Shown here in pieces: positions 33,886 to 42,964 of a stretch of DNA of 64,000 nucleotides (its first letter is position 1; every line of letters begins with the position of its first letter). Source of the DNA: CAIYTF01 sp963664845 (GTDB lineage Bacteria; Bacteroidota; Ignavibacteria; Ignavibacteriales; Ignavibacteriaceae); NCBI GenBank assembly GCA_963664845.1, contig OY761615.1, positions 4,030,001 through 4,094,000 on the forward strand, read 5' to 3'. The notes under the pieces are model-generated. The model was not told the DNA's origin. It ran no database searches and saw only the letters and a list, made by a program, of their open reading frames with translations. The position numbers and the translations under genes were made by a program.

Positions 33886-34104
33886 CAACTCCTCAACGGG
33901 ATTGAGATTTGCTTAGCTATGATCAATGCTACCAACGTGCAAACCCTGACGGGTTTGGAGCATGGTGCATTTGCCAAGCGATTAATGCATTGCGATACCT
34001 ATGATACAACGAGAATCTGGACTAATTCTGGAAATCCCGGTAGGGATTTTATATTGGTAGCAATGCGCATTCAGCAAAGCGCCCATAACTCCGTCAAGAG
34101 TTAT
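33886..34104. repeat. Left four-palindrome REP-like set (P1-P2-P3-P4)
   Basis: Four small palindromes in order: P1 (33886-33904, CAACTCC-n5-GGGATTG, slightly degenerate), P2 (33940-33957, CAAACCC-TGAC-GGGTTTG), P3 (34032-34049, AAATCCC-n4-GGGATTT) and P4 (34085-34104, ATAACTC-n6-GAGTTAT). P1-P2 and P3-P4 are each about 54 bp apart. The same set in the same order recurs at 35498-35724 on the other side of the transposase. The sequence around P2 (GAGCATGGTGCATTTGCCA) is shared by both sets. Confidence 0.85.
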
Positions 34105-34182
34105 ACCTGAAGCCACAAACGTGCAAACCAAAACGTGTTTGGTGCGCAATGTTTTGAAAATGTGATGTTTTTTTGGAAAATA

Positions 34183-34737
34183 GGGAATGGCTGGTATTAC
34201 GATAGAACGAAGCACATTCAACCCCTGCACGGGGTTGGCGGAATGCTCCTCAATTGTCAATGCTACCAATGTGCAAACCCTGACGGGTTTGGTGGAATGG
34301 TTCCCAAAGGCGATAGTTGTTTTTTTGACAACGAGAATGGTTTGTATTACACGAGAACGAAGCACATTCAACTCCTGCACGGGGTTAGCGGAATGCTCCT
34401 CAATTGTCAATGCTACCAATGTGCAAACCCTGACGGGTTTGGTGGAATGGTTCCCAAAGGCGATAGTTGTTTTTTTGACAACGAGAATGGTTTGTATTAC
34501 GATAGAACGAAGCACATTCAACCCCTGCACGGGGTTGGCGGAATGCTCCTCAATTGTCAATGCTACCAATGTGCAAACCCTGACGGGTTTGGTGGAATGG
34601 TTCCCAAAGGCGATAGTTGTTTTTTTGACAACGAGAATGGTTTGTATTACATGAGAACGAAGCATGTTCAGCCCTTGAATGGGGTTGGCGGAATGCTGCT
34701 CAATGGTCAACGCTACCGATGTGCAAACTGACGGGTT
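34183..34737. repeat. Tandem array of a 150-bp unit, about 3.7 copies, each carrying P1 and P2 palindromes
   Basis: Units begin at about 34183, 34333, 34483 and 34633, with the last partial and diverged. The first three are nearly identical. Each unit holds P1 (34219-34237, 34369-34387, 34519-34537: CAACCCC-n5-GGGGTTG) and P2 (34274-34291, 34424-34441, 34574-34591). Because 150 is a multiple of three, several frames stay open across the array on both strands, producing long but false reading frames (for example about 240 codons on the minus strand). Confidence 0.92.
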
Positions 34738-34823
34738 TGGGGCGCATGAATCATTGGTCTGAAATTAATAAATTGAATCGACTTTGAAAACAATTCCGTG
34801 ATCTAAAATTGAAATATTACATG

Positions 34824-34895
34824 AAATCCCGTAGGGATTTTATATTGGTAGAAATTTGAATTCGATAAAAAGATTTCCAACTCCGTCAGGAGTTG
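34824..34895. repeat. P3-P4 palindrome pair just upstream of the transposase
   Basis: P3 at 34824-34840 (AAATCCC-GTA-GGGATTT) and P4 at 34878-34895 (CAACTCC-GTCA-GGAGTTG), 54 bp apart as in the other sets. It lies 48 bp before the transposase start. Confidence 0.85.
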
Positions 34896-34942
34896 AATAT
34901 CTTGAAGAAGCTTCCTTTTAATCAAAAACAGGAGAATTTCCT

Positions 34943-35404
34943 ATGGCTAATACCTATACGCAAATATACCTCCATATCGTTTTTGCTGTTAAGGGCAGAA
35001 CCAATCTCATCCCACAATCAAAGAAGGTGGAATTATATAAATTTAGAACCGGTATTGTAAAAGCACGGGGGCATAAATTGTTATGTATCAATGGCATGAG
35101 TAACCATATACATATACTTATCGGCTACAATCCTGAGGAGGCCCTTTCAACTTTGGTGAAAGAGATCAAACGATCTTCCACAAATTACATCAACAAACAA
35201 GCATGGTTCCCGGGTAAATTTTATTGGCAGGAAGGTTATGGGGGCTTTTCATATTCCAGATCACAGCGAGATGATGTTGTACACTACATTCAAAAACAGG
35301 AAGAACATCATCGGATAAAAGGATTTCGTGAGGAGTATGAAGAAATTTTGCAAAAATTTAATGTTGAGTATGATGTAAAATACATTTTTACGGATATGGA
35401 TTGA
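34943..35404 (+). CDS. IS200/IS605-type Y1 transposase, REP-associated (RAYT-like)
   Basis: 153 residues, the normal length for IS200-type TnpA. The start region MANTYTQIYLHIVFAVKGR, the HUH motif in NHIHILIG and the segment KFYWQEGYGGFSYSRSQ mark it as a single-strand HUH transposase of the Bacteroidota group. The catalytic Tyr is probably that of VVHYIQKQEEHH. The frame is complete and undamaged. It is bracketed by small palindromes (P3-P4 before, P1-P2-P3-P4 after) that are probably its recognition hairpins. No tnpB/IscB or omega-RNA gene accompanies it. Confidence 0.93.
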   Translation: MANTYTQIYLHIVFAVKGRTNLIPQSKKVELYKFRTGIVKARGHKLLCINGMSNHIHILIGYNPEEALSTLVKEIKRSSTNYINKQAWFPGKFYWQEGYGGFSYSRSQRDDVVHYIQKQEEHHRIKGFREEYEEILQKFNVEYDVKYIFTDMD

Positions 35405-35497
35405 ATAATGTTTTATGGTTGAATTGGGGGGTAACGGGTTGGATATCACAGGTACGATAACGCATGTTGGTATAGTTTTCAAATAGCCAGACATATT

Positions 35498-35724
35498 CAA
35501 CCCCTGAACGGGGTTGGTGGAATGTTTTCCTTCTTTCAATGCTACCAATATTCAAACCCTGACGGGTTTGGAGCATGGTGCATTTGCCACGCGATTAATG
35601 CATGGCAATTCCTGCGAAAAAGCTTTATGCGACTAAAATCTGAGATGTTTTTAGAAATCCCGTAGGGATTTTACATTGGCAGCAATAACATTCAATGAGG
35701 GGTACCTAACTCCGTCACGAGTTA
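35498..35724. repeat. Right four-palindrome REP-like set (P1-P2-P3-P4)
   Basis: P1 35498-35516 (CAACCCC-TGAAC-GGGGTTG), P2 35553-35570 (CAAACCC-TGAC-GGGTTTG), P3 35655-35671 (AAATCCC-GTA-GGGATTT) and P4 35707-35724 (TAACTC-n6-GAGTTA). Same order and spacing as the left set at 33886-34104, so the two sets form direct repeats around the transposase and the tandem array. Confidence 0.88.
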
Positions 35725-35752
35725 TATATGATTGAGGTGCGGTAGTATCAGC

Positions 35753-35785
35753 GTTGCAGCGCGATTGCATTGATCGCGCTGCAAC
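35753..35785. terminator. Perfect 13-bp hairpin at the 3' end of the transporter gene
   Basis: GTTGCAGCGCGAT and its exact complement flank a 7-nt loop (TGCATTG). It lies 16 bp downstream of the stop of the minus-strand gene at 35802. There is no T-run on the minus strand after the stem, so it may protect the mRNA end or be another mobile palindrome rather than a classical terminator. Confidence 0.6.
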
Positions 35786-35801
35786 GTAAAAAAACAGGGG
35801 A

Positions 35802-37466
35802 TTATCCCATAGTTGCCAGGATGAACATCTGCGCAATCAAAATCCGGAGAAACATTGCAAACGGATACACCGATGCATATGCGGTTGATTGTGCCTGTAC
35901 CGGCGAGAGCGAATTGGCAAATTCCAAAGCCGGCGGATCGGTCATAGTCCCGGCAATCATACCGCAAATTTTCAGATAGTTAAAATTCATTAATCGTGCG
36001 ACTATACCGGCAATCATAATTGGAACAAAGGTGATCACCGCTCCGTAGAGCATCCACCAGTAACCACCATTCCAAATGGTGTTGACAAAATTGGCTCCGG
36101 ATGAAAGGCCCACGCAGGCAAGAAACAACACGATACCAATCTCGCGGAGTATCATATTGGCGCCCGGTGTCATATAAAAATCAAGTTTCCCAATCCTGCC
36201 TTTGTGCCCAAGAAGAATCGCTACCAGCAACGGGCCGCCAGCCAATCCAAGCTTTGCCGGTGCGGGTATCCCGGGAATAAAAATGGGAATGCTCCCCAGA
36301 ATAACACCAAGAAAAATTCCTGAAAAAATAGGGATAGTGTTTGGCATTGCCAGTTCTTTGGTGGAATTGCCCAATTCTCTTCTGACTTCCGGCAATAATT
36401 CCTTTTTACCGACTACGCGGACTGTGTCACCGAATTCAACGTTAGTTTCAAGCGAGGGAAGAATTTCCATCCCGGCGCGGAAAATCCGCGTGATGTTTGC
36501 TTCGTATCGGCGGTAAATACCAATCTGCTGAATGGTCTTGCCGGCATATTTTCTGTTGGTCACAAGGATATTCTCCATCGCCAATGAACCACCGATCTCC
36601 CGCTTCTCACCGACTTTTACTTCGCCGATTTTCAGATTCAGATTCTCGATATGGCTCGCTGTTGATACACCATAGATCACGTCACCCTCTCTGATAATTT
36701 CTGAATCAACGGCAATCATGAAATTTCCGTCCCTGAAGATACGTGAGACGACAAGTTCTGTATCGATCATCTTTTTGATGTATTCAACATTTTTTCCAAA
36801 GAGATGCGGATTTGAAACTGTTATCTTGACGCTTTCAAGTTTTGCTGTGGTAGTGTTTAAACTTTGGGTATAATTTTCGGCTTCATCTTTCACTTTTATC
36901 CGGAAAATTATCCGGAGAATTATCATCACGAGGATAACACCCAGAACTCCAAAGGGATAGGTCACCGCATATCCCATACCCGAAAGAACTGCACTCTGGG
37001 AACCATTCTGTGCAAATTCGGTTAATACCTGTTGTGTTGCACCAAGACTTGGTGTGTTGGTCACTGCACCTGACATGATGCCGGCGATGAGTGCAGAAGG
37101 AATTCCCATAAAAACAAGAAATCCGTAACTGATGATGCCATTCAGCAAAACAACGCCGGTTGCGAACAGATTAAGTTTTAATCCTTCGTTTTTAAACGTC
37201 GAAAAGAACCTGGGTCCGATATCAAGACCAATTGAATAAACAAAGAGTATGAGTCCAAATTCACGCATAAACTGTATGGTAGACCCTTCCATGCGTGCAC
37301 CCAGATGAGAGATCAGTAAGCCGGAAAAGAGCACGCCTGCAATTCCCAGTTTAATGTTCTTGAACTCAATTTTTCCAATGGCTATTCCCATAAACCCTGC
37401 AAGGCAGAGGTAGAGAATAGTTGAAGCCGAGTTCGTGGTTGTAAAAAGTGTAACTATAAAGTTCAT
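35802..37466 (-). CDS. YidE/AspT-type putative transporter with RCK-C domains
   Basis: 554 residues. It has two homologous membrane halves (about 10-180 and 385-554), each of five to six helices, separated by a cytoplasmic region with two TrkA-C (RCK-C) domains (about 200-370). Paired signature loops are visible: GAVTNTPSLGATQQ in the first half and GTMTDPPALEFAN in the second. This is the AAE/AspT-antiporter superfamily (YidE, YbjL, AspT). AspT exchanges aspartate for alanine; most relatives have unknown anionic substrates. RCK-C domains usually sense ligands such as nucleotides. Full-length and monocistronic; the substrate is not predictable from sequence. Confidence 0.9.
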   Translation of the reverse strand: MNFIVTLFTTTNSASTILYLCLAGFMGIAIGKIEFKNIKLGIAGVLFSGLLISHLGARMEGSTIQFMREFGLILFVYSIGLDIGPRFFSTFKNEGLKLNLFATGVVLLNGIISYGFLVFMGIPSALIAGIMSGAVTNTPSLGATQQVLTEFAQNGSQSAVLSGMGYAVTYPFGVLGVILVMIILRIIFRIKVKDEAENYTQSLNTTTAKLESVKITVSNPHLFGKNVEYIKKMIDTELVVSRIFRDGNFMIAVDSEIIREGDVIYGVSTASHIENLNLKIGEVKVGEKREIGGSLAMENILVTNRKYAGKTIQQIGIYRRYEANITRIFRAGMEILPSLETNVEFGDTVRVVGKKELLPEVRRELGNSTKELAMPNTIPIFSGIFLGVILGSIPIFIPGIPAPAKLGLAGGPLLVAILLGHKGRIGKLDFYMTPGANMILREIGIVLFLACVGLSSGANFVNTIWNGGYWWMLYGAVITFVPIMIAGIVARLMNFNYLKICGMIAGTMTDPPALEFANSLSPVQAQSTAYASVYPFAMFLRILIAQMFILATMG

Positions 37467-37952
37467 ATACTGTTGCTATCTGAAATTAAAATTATAAAAC
37501 GTTTGTGGTTTAGAGCGAACAAAAATTGAGCGGCTAACGGAGCTATGCAAGAACTTAACTCATTAACAGAAAACCGGAAACAACTTAACGTTCGGTCTTT
37601 GCCTGTCTCTTGCCAAATTTGCGATATAGCTTTTTCAACTGATCAATACTGCATTACTGGATATTGTGCCTGTTTCCACACTCTTATCCTCGTTCTGTCT
37701 TTGTTTATGTCATATACAGAGAAAGATCAGTTGTTAAAGTTGCGGGTAAAACTGATGTGCAAAAACCTTATTAAACCGAACTCAATTTACCTAAAATCAG
37801 ACAGAGAATCAAGGATGGAGAGCGTTCATGCATAAGTGCAAATTCCGGTTATTTCTGCTGTTAGGAAGCACAAACCACGGAGTTGATGAAGTTGCCGATT
37901 ATTGCGCAATAACAACTGTTTTGATGTAGTCCGCGTCGCTCAGATAAGGTAA
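37467..37952. other. Intergenic region between the transporter and the cytochrome operon
   Basis: 486 bp with no supported gene. It includes the upstream region of the minus-strand transporter and the 3' side of the cytochrome operon. A 96-codon plus-strand frame at 37545-37835 is Cys/Leu-rich without recognisable features and is left out. No clear terminator hairpin was found. Confidence 0.4.
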
Positions 37953-39548
37953 TTAAAACCTTTTGGTAAGGTCGATATAAAGCCGGTTTCCGTTGCCGGA
38001 TTTCTCATATACCCCCTCGTAATTCAGGGACAGCATAACTGAGTGCAATAAGGCAAACGATACGTTCCCAAACAGTACATTTTGCACATATTTGGTGCCT
38101 GAGCTTGAGTACTCATATTGAAAAGTACGATAACCTATGGAGGCATACATATCTTCCAGAACGTTTTTCGATAATTCAAGGCTTCCGGTCATACCCTTCA
38201 GGTAGCTTCCTGTCAGGGTAGTAGCATTCAACGTTGCATCAGTTCCTATCCAGGGCAGTCCGGAAAAATAGGCGAACATGCCGTAGTTTTGTGATGGTCT
38301 GGAGTCTTTCATTTGTGACTGGAGCGAGCCATTGAGACCAATAGATACTCTTCCAAAAGGCTGACAGGTTACATTCCATCTCAAGCCTTTTAGCAAATCA
38401 TTGGAGAATAAACTGTCGAGATAAGTTTTATATGTTTCATAATACACCACGTTGCGCCTGGCATCATAAGAAAGGCTCAGCGAGAGCTCACGTATAGGTG
38501 TGTATCTCACCGAAGAATAAACACTGGTCAGATCCAAAGCACTTTTCCCCGTACCGCTCTCAACTTTATAGAGATCAACTTCTGAAGAAACAAAAATATC
38601 CGTTTTTGTGAGAAAATTATTGCTGTGTTGAAGGTAGAGAAATCTGCGGTCAGTTTTAGATTTGTAAGTTTGATTAAGGAATGCCAGTGTATTCTCCATA
38701 CCCACCCCGTCACTGTTTCGGTCAATGCGCGCTGCGTATCCGCCAACCTGGAGCAGGTTCAAGTCTACACCATTATCAGTGATCGATGGCCGTGAGCCAA
38801 CCACCACGCCGAGCATAAACGAATTAACGGAAGTTTCAAACTGTAATCCGTCCACGGTTCCGGCGTTTGCCATGCGGTAGTTGAGGTGGCGCCCACCCCA
38901 TATGGTCGATACACTGTCTATACGATAAGAGAGCGCAAGATCATAGACGCGTGCATTATTGAACGGGCTTTTCTTTACGGTTTTCCATTCGCTTCCACTG
39001 AAAGATAAAAGCATATAATTGGTAAGCGACAGCTTAGGTACAAAGAAATTATCTGCGGTCAGGTTCACTGAACCTCTCCAACGTTGCGATTCATTCCCGG
39101 CCCCGGAAGTGAAATCGCTTGCGGATAATAATGATACCCGCCCCTGCCATTTCATTTCATCCGGATGGGCACTTTCCTTTGTTCCAGTTGCTCCTCGTAA
39201 AAAGGTCCGGGGTTTTAATCCACTTGTCGGTTCAACGGGTTTTTCTTCTGCTTTTGCTCTTGGGAAGGCAATAAACTTTTGTCCGACAGTGAAGGGTGCG
39301 TCATGTTTCCCAACTTTTTCTCCCGCCAATGAGCGTGTAGATAAATATCTGATAATTATACCAGGCAGTGTATCCGTCTTTTCAACCACATAGAGCGTAT
39401 CTCCGGTCTGCAGGCCTTCAGTACTTTCAAACTGCACGTAGAAGTTCTGACTGGATATAAAAGTGATCTTGCCCTCAACGGCTGCCCCCCCTTTATGTTG
39501 TGCATAGAGTGAAAGCATCAGAAACGGTAGTAATATGCTCACTCTCAT
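37953..39548 (-). CDS. Outer-membrane beta-barrel-like protein of the multiheme cytochrome operon
   Basis: 531 residues with a short signal peptide (MRVSILLPFLMLSLYAQ). Residues 20-95 look like a small beta domain (GKITFISSQNFYVQF, GLQTGDTLYVVEK). From about 130 to the end the sequence alternates polar and aromatic/hydrophobic residues in strand-sized units and ends in Phe (YIDLTKRF), as outer-membrane barrels do; I estimate 16 or more strands. The ATG overlaps the TGA of the giant cytochrome (ATGA), so it is translationally coupled to it. By position it may be the porin sheath through which the cytochromes pass electrons. I do not recognise the family; it is not evidently MtrB. Confidence 0.75.
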   Translation of the reverse strand: MRVSILLPFLMLSLYAQHKGGAAVEGKITFISSQNFYVQFESTEGLQTGDTLYVVEKTDTLPGIIIRYLSTRSLAGEKVGKHDAPFTVGQKFIAFPRAKAEEKPVEPTSGLKPRTFLRGATGTKESAHPDEMKWQGRVSLLSASDFTSGAGNESQRWRGSVNLTADNFFVPKLSLTNYMLLSFSGSEWKTVKKSPFNNARVYDLALSYRIDSVSTIWGGRHLNYRMANAGTVDGLQFETSVNSFMLGVVVGSRPSITDNGVDLNLLQVGGYAARIDRNSDGVGMENTLAFLNQTYKSKTDRRFLYLQHSNNFLTKTDIFVSSEVDLYKVESGTGKSALDLTSVYSSVRYTPIRELSLSLSYDARRNVVYYETYKTYLDSLFSNDLLKGLRWNVTCQPFGRVSIGLNGSLQSQMKDSRPSQNYGMFAYFSGLPWIGTDATLNATTLTGSYLKGMTGSLELSKNVLEDMYASIGYRTFQYEYSSSGTKYVQNVLFGNVSFALLHSVMLSLNYEGVYEKSGNGNRLYIDLTKRF

Positions 39549-42500
39549 TGTAGCTCAATCCTTTGTTTCAGTGCTTTGCCCGGACTATCTCCAAACGCGT
39601 TGACATTCGGATGGCATCCTGATGCCCAACAGTCGGTTCGATGCCCGGTCTTGTGTTCCTTGATGAAATCTTTCTGGTGACATGTCATACATTGCGGAAC
39701 GTAACTTGCAGTGGATACGGTATGACAATCTTTGCAGAGTTTTGCCGAGTGTTTGGCTTTGTAATTATATGTCGGATGACTATATGAGGGAGCAGGGACC
39801 CATGCTGTTTGGCTATGGCAGGTTACACAATCCTGCGAAAAATTTATGATGACATGCGGGGGATTAACCGTCTTGGTATAATTTGACTGATGACATCCAT
39901 AGCAAACTTTCGGAGTATTTGGATAAGTGCCGTTGTGACAGGTCGCGCAATTTGTGGCTATGGCAATATGTGCGCCCTGAAAGGCGAAGTAGGTTGCATG
40001 CTGCGGGAAATCAGCGGGTTTCCATCCTGTTGCAATGGTCTTATGACACGTAGCACAATCTTGTGAAAGGCCTAACGTTACGTGCGCCGGGTTTTTGCTG
40101 TTTTGATAATTGGTCAAATGACAGGATTTGCATTCTGTTGGTGTGTTTGGAAAACCACCGGTGTGGCAGGCACTGCATTGTGTTGTTGCATGCACACCCG
40201 TGAGCACAAAACCTTTGGTGGAGTGATCGAAGCTTGCCGGTACCCAGGCTGTTTTTGAATGACAATCCGCGCAGGCTTTGGGATATCCGCCCGCAGTATG
40301 TGATGGATTTTTTGAACCTTCATACGCCGTCTGGTGGCAACCGTAACAATCTTTTGGGGTTGTGGCATAGGCCGATGTATGGCAATCGTTGCAATTGGTT
40401 GATGCGTGTTTGCCGTCCAGCGGAAACTGCGTGGTTGCGTGGCTGAATGATGAAGGCTTCCAAGCTGTTGTTGTGTGGCAGTTTGAGCATGCCTGCGGGA
40501 AATTGCCCAACGCATGATTAACAACCGTGCTCACTGTTATTTTGTCCTGATGACAGGCTTTACAATCCGTGGCCGTTGTCAGGTATTGTGTCTTGTGACA
40601 CGAATTGCAGGTAACAGTTTGATGACTGCCTGTTAACGGAAACTGCGTGGTTGCGTGACTGAAAGATGAAGGCTTCCATGCTGTTGTTGTATGGCAATTA
40701 GAGCAAACCTGCGGGAAGTTGCCCAATGCATGATTGACAACTGTACTCACCGTTATTTTATCCTGATGGCAGGTCTTGCAATCGGTTGGGGTGTTGGGAT
40801 ATCCGCTTTTATGGCAGCTTGCACAGGGTGTAGTGAGATGACTGCCGGTTAAAAGGAAACCGGTTGTTGCATGATCAAAATTAGCCGGGCTCCAACCTTG
40901 TGTGGTGTGGCAGTTATTGCAGGTTTTTGGATAGCCACCCGCCGTATGATCAGGGCTTTTTGCATTTGCATAATCAGTTATATGACAGGAATAGCAATCG
41001 CTTGCGGTTGAGGTATATTGGGTTGTGTGGCATTTGTTGCAGCTCACCGTCAGATGCTTTCCTGTAAGAGGATACTGCGTGGTGCTGTGATTGAAGCCTG
41101 AAGGTTTCCAGGAAGTGGTAGTATGGCAATTCGAACATACCTGTGGGAAATTGCCCAGTGCATGATTAACAACTGTGCTTACCGCTATTTTATCCTGATG
41201 GCATGTCTTGCATTCAGTTGAAGTTGTAAGGTATTGTGTTTTGTGACATGAATTGCAGGTAGCAGTTACGTGGCTGCCCGTTAACGGAAACTGCGTTATT
41301 GCGTGGCTAAATGATGAAGGTTTCCATGCTGTTGTTGTATGGCAGTTTGAGCATACCTGCGGGAAGTTGCCCAGTGCATGATTGACCACTGTGCTCACGG
41401 TTATTTTATCCTGATGGCAGGTCTTGCAATCCGTTGGCGTATTGGGATAGCCGTTTTTATGGCAGCTTACGCATGCGGTTGTGACATGAACGCCTGTTAA
41501 CAGGAAGCCTGTTGAGGAATGATCAAAATTTGCAGGACTCCAGCCCTGCGTGGTGTGGCAGTTATTGCAAGTTGTGGGATAGCCGCCGGCGGTATGGTTT
41601 GGCGATTTGGCGTTTGCATAATCTGTTTTATGACACGTATAGCAATCACTTGCTGTTGAGGCATACTGAACCGTGTGGCAGGTGTTGCAACTCACCGACA
41701 CGTGTTTACCCGTGAGCGGAAATTGTGTTGCACTGTGATTGAAGGATGATGGTTTCCAGGTTGTTGTTGAATGGCAATTCTGGCATGTATGTGAGAAATT
41801 ACCTAAGGTGTGATTGACAACGGTGCTGACAGCCATTTTGGCCTGATGGCAGGTATAGCAGTCTGTCGTCGTTCCCTGGTATTGCGTTTTGTGACAGGCA
41901 TTGCAAGTTGCAGCCGGGTGGCTGCCGGTTAACGGAAACTGCGTGGTCGCGTGATTAAAAGCTGATGGCTTCCATGCAACAGTGTTGTGACAATTAGAAC
42001 ATACCTGTGGAAAGTTACCCAGTGTGTGATTTACTGTGGTGCTTACTGTTGCTTTGTCCTGATGACAGCTTTTACAATCAGTTGAGATGTTGGTATATCC
42101 ATTCTTGTGGCAGCTCACACAGGTTGTGGTTGCATGAGCGCCGGTCAATGCAAATTTGGTTGCGTTGTGATCGAAATTCGCCGGGCTCCAACCCTGTGTC
42201 GTGTGGCAGTTAAGGCATGCAGTCGGAAATCCTCCGGTCACGTGGTTTGGGTTTTTGGTATTAGCGAAAGTTGCCTTATGGCAGGAATAGCAGTCTTTGC
42301 TCAAGCCGGTAAAAGAACCCCGGTTATGGCAACTGTAACAATTGGCAATTTTGTGTCCCAGTTCAAGCGGAAAAAACGAATGGTTGAATTGAGCTTGTCG
42401 CCAGGCAGGTGAAGCAGAACTATGGCACTCTTCACAATTTTGTGAAAATTTTGCCAATCGGTGGTCAGGATTCTGTGCTGCAGCGTATTGTGCCGCATGA

Positions 42501-42964
42501 CAATCGTTGCAAGCGATGCCCTGTATCACAAAATCCAGATTCTGATAACCTGAATGACATTGCTTGCACTCAGCCTTTGCATGATTGCCAACTAATGCAA
42601 ACCGGGTTGCCTGATGCAGCTTATTGGGATTATTGACAATCCAGCTCTGCGGCGTATGACACCGTTGGCAATCAACTCCAACGCTGTTTTTGTGAATGTC
42701 AGTATGACATCCGTTGCATTCAAGCCTGGCGGAGGAAAAAACCAGAGAGACATGGCACTGCCGGCAAGCTAACGTTTTATGCTGACCAACCAGCTTAAAA
42801 GGGGTAACATCATGGTTGAACTTAGAGGGAACACTGTTGATCTTCCAGGAATTGGCATCGTGGCAAGTTGCACATCCAACGGTAAAATTCTTCCCGTGCG
42901 GCGACTGGCACAGTGCCGCAGCCGAAAACAGCAAACTAACTATCAGGCATGACAGGTAACGCAT
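39545..42964 (-). CDS. Giant multiheme cytochrome c, about 45 CXXCH motifs
   Basis: 1139 residues with a signal peptide (ends AAALCQ), hence periplasmic or exported. I count 45 CXXCH heme-attachment motifs plus one CX4CH (CWASGCH) near the C-terminus. The unit is a three-heme module of about 72 residues (CNNCHTTQGWSPANFDH, then FLLTGSH-n6-CxxCH, then CxxCH). Three such modules form a nine-heme super-repeat of about 216 residues (about 648 bp): hemes 10-18, 19-27 and 28-36 line up, and heme 37 starts a partial fourth. Extra His residues (FxH, TGxH) are likely distal heme ligands. Its start overlaps the end of the 20-heme gene by 22 bp. Confidence 0.93.
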   Translation of the reverse strand: MRYLSCLIVSLLFSAAALCQSPHGKNFTVGCATCHDANSWKINSVPSKFNHDVTPFKLVGQHKTLACRQCHVSLVFSSARLECNGCHTDIHKNSVGVDCQRCHTPQSWIVNNPNKLHQATRFALVGNHAKAECKQCHSGYQNLDFVIQGIACNDCHAAQYAAAQNPDHRLAKFSQNCEECHSSASPAWRQAQFNHSFFPLELGHKIANCYSCHNRGSFTGLSKDCYSCHKATFANTKNPNHVTGGFPTACLNCHTTQGWSPANFDHNATKFALTGAHATTTCVSCHKNGYTNISTDCKSCHQDKATVSTTVNHTLGNFPQVCSNCHNTVAWKPSAFNHATTQFPLTGSHPAATCNACHKTQYQGTTTDCYTCHQAKMAVSTVVNHTLGNFSHTCQNCHSTTTWKPSSFNHSATQFPLTGKHVSVSCNTCHTVQYASTASDCYTCHKTDYANAKSPNHTAGGYPTTCNNCHTTQGWSPANFDHSSTGFLLTGVHVTTACVSCHKNGYPNTPTDCKTCHQDKITVSTVVNHALGNFPQVCSNCHTTTAWKPSSFSHAITQFPLTGSHVTATCNSCHKTQYLTTSTECKTCHQDKIAVSTVVNHALGNFPQVCSNCHTTTSWKPSGFNHSTTQYPLTGKHLTVSCNKCHTTQYTSTASDCYSCHITDYANAKSPDHTAGGYPKTCNNCHTTQGWSPANFDHATTGFLLTGSHLTTPCASCHKSGYPNTPTDCKTCHQDKITVSTVVNHALGNFPQVCSNCHTTTAWKPSSFSHATTQFPLTGSHQTVTCNSCHKTQYLTTATDCKACHQDKITVSTVVNHALGNFPQACSNCHTTTAWKPSSFSHATTQFPLDGKHASTNCNDCHTSAYATTPKDCYGCHQTAYEGSKNPSHTAGGYPKACADCHSKTAWVPASFDHSTKGFVLTGVHATTQCSACHTGGFPNTPTECKSCHLTNYQNSKNPAHVTLGLSQDCATCHKTIATGWKPADFPQHATYFAFQGAHIAIATNCATCHNGTYPNTPKVCYGCHQSNYTKTVNPPHVIINFSQDCVTCHSQTAWVPAPSYSHPTYNYKAKHSAKLCKDCHTVSTASYVPQCMTCHQKDFIKEHKTGHRTDCWASGCHPNVNAFGDSPGKALKQRIELQ

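Noticed and set aside
33982..34731. Long open frames on both strands (about 242 and 198 codons) across the 150-bp array
   Set aside because: They exist only because the repeat period is a multiple of three; the translations are repeats of palindrome-derived peptides with no start signals or homology, and frames overlap on opposite strands.
34183..34737. Possible CRISPR array
   Set aside because: Repeats are 150 bp with no unique spacers between short direct repeats, and no cas genes are present.
34943..35404. IS605/IS607-type element with tnpB and guide RNA
   Set aside because: Only the Y1 transposase is present; no tnpB- or iscB-sized frame lies on either side.
37545..37835. 96-codon plus-strand frame
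   Set aside because: No conserved motif, odd Cys/Leu-rich composition and no ribosome-binding site.
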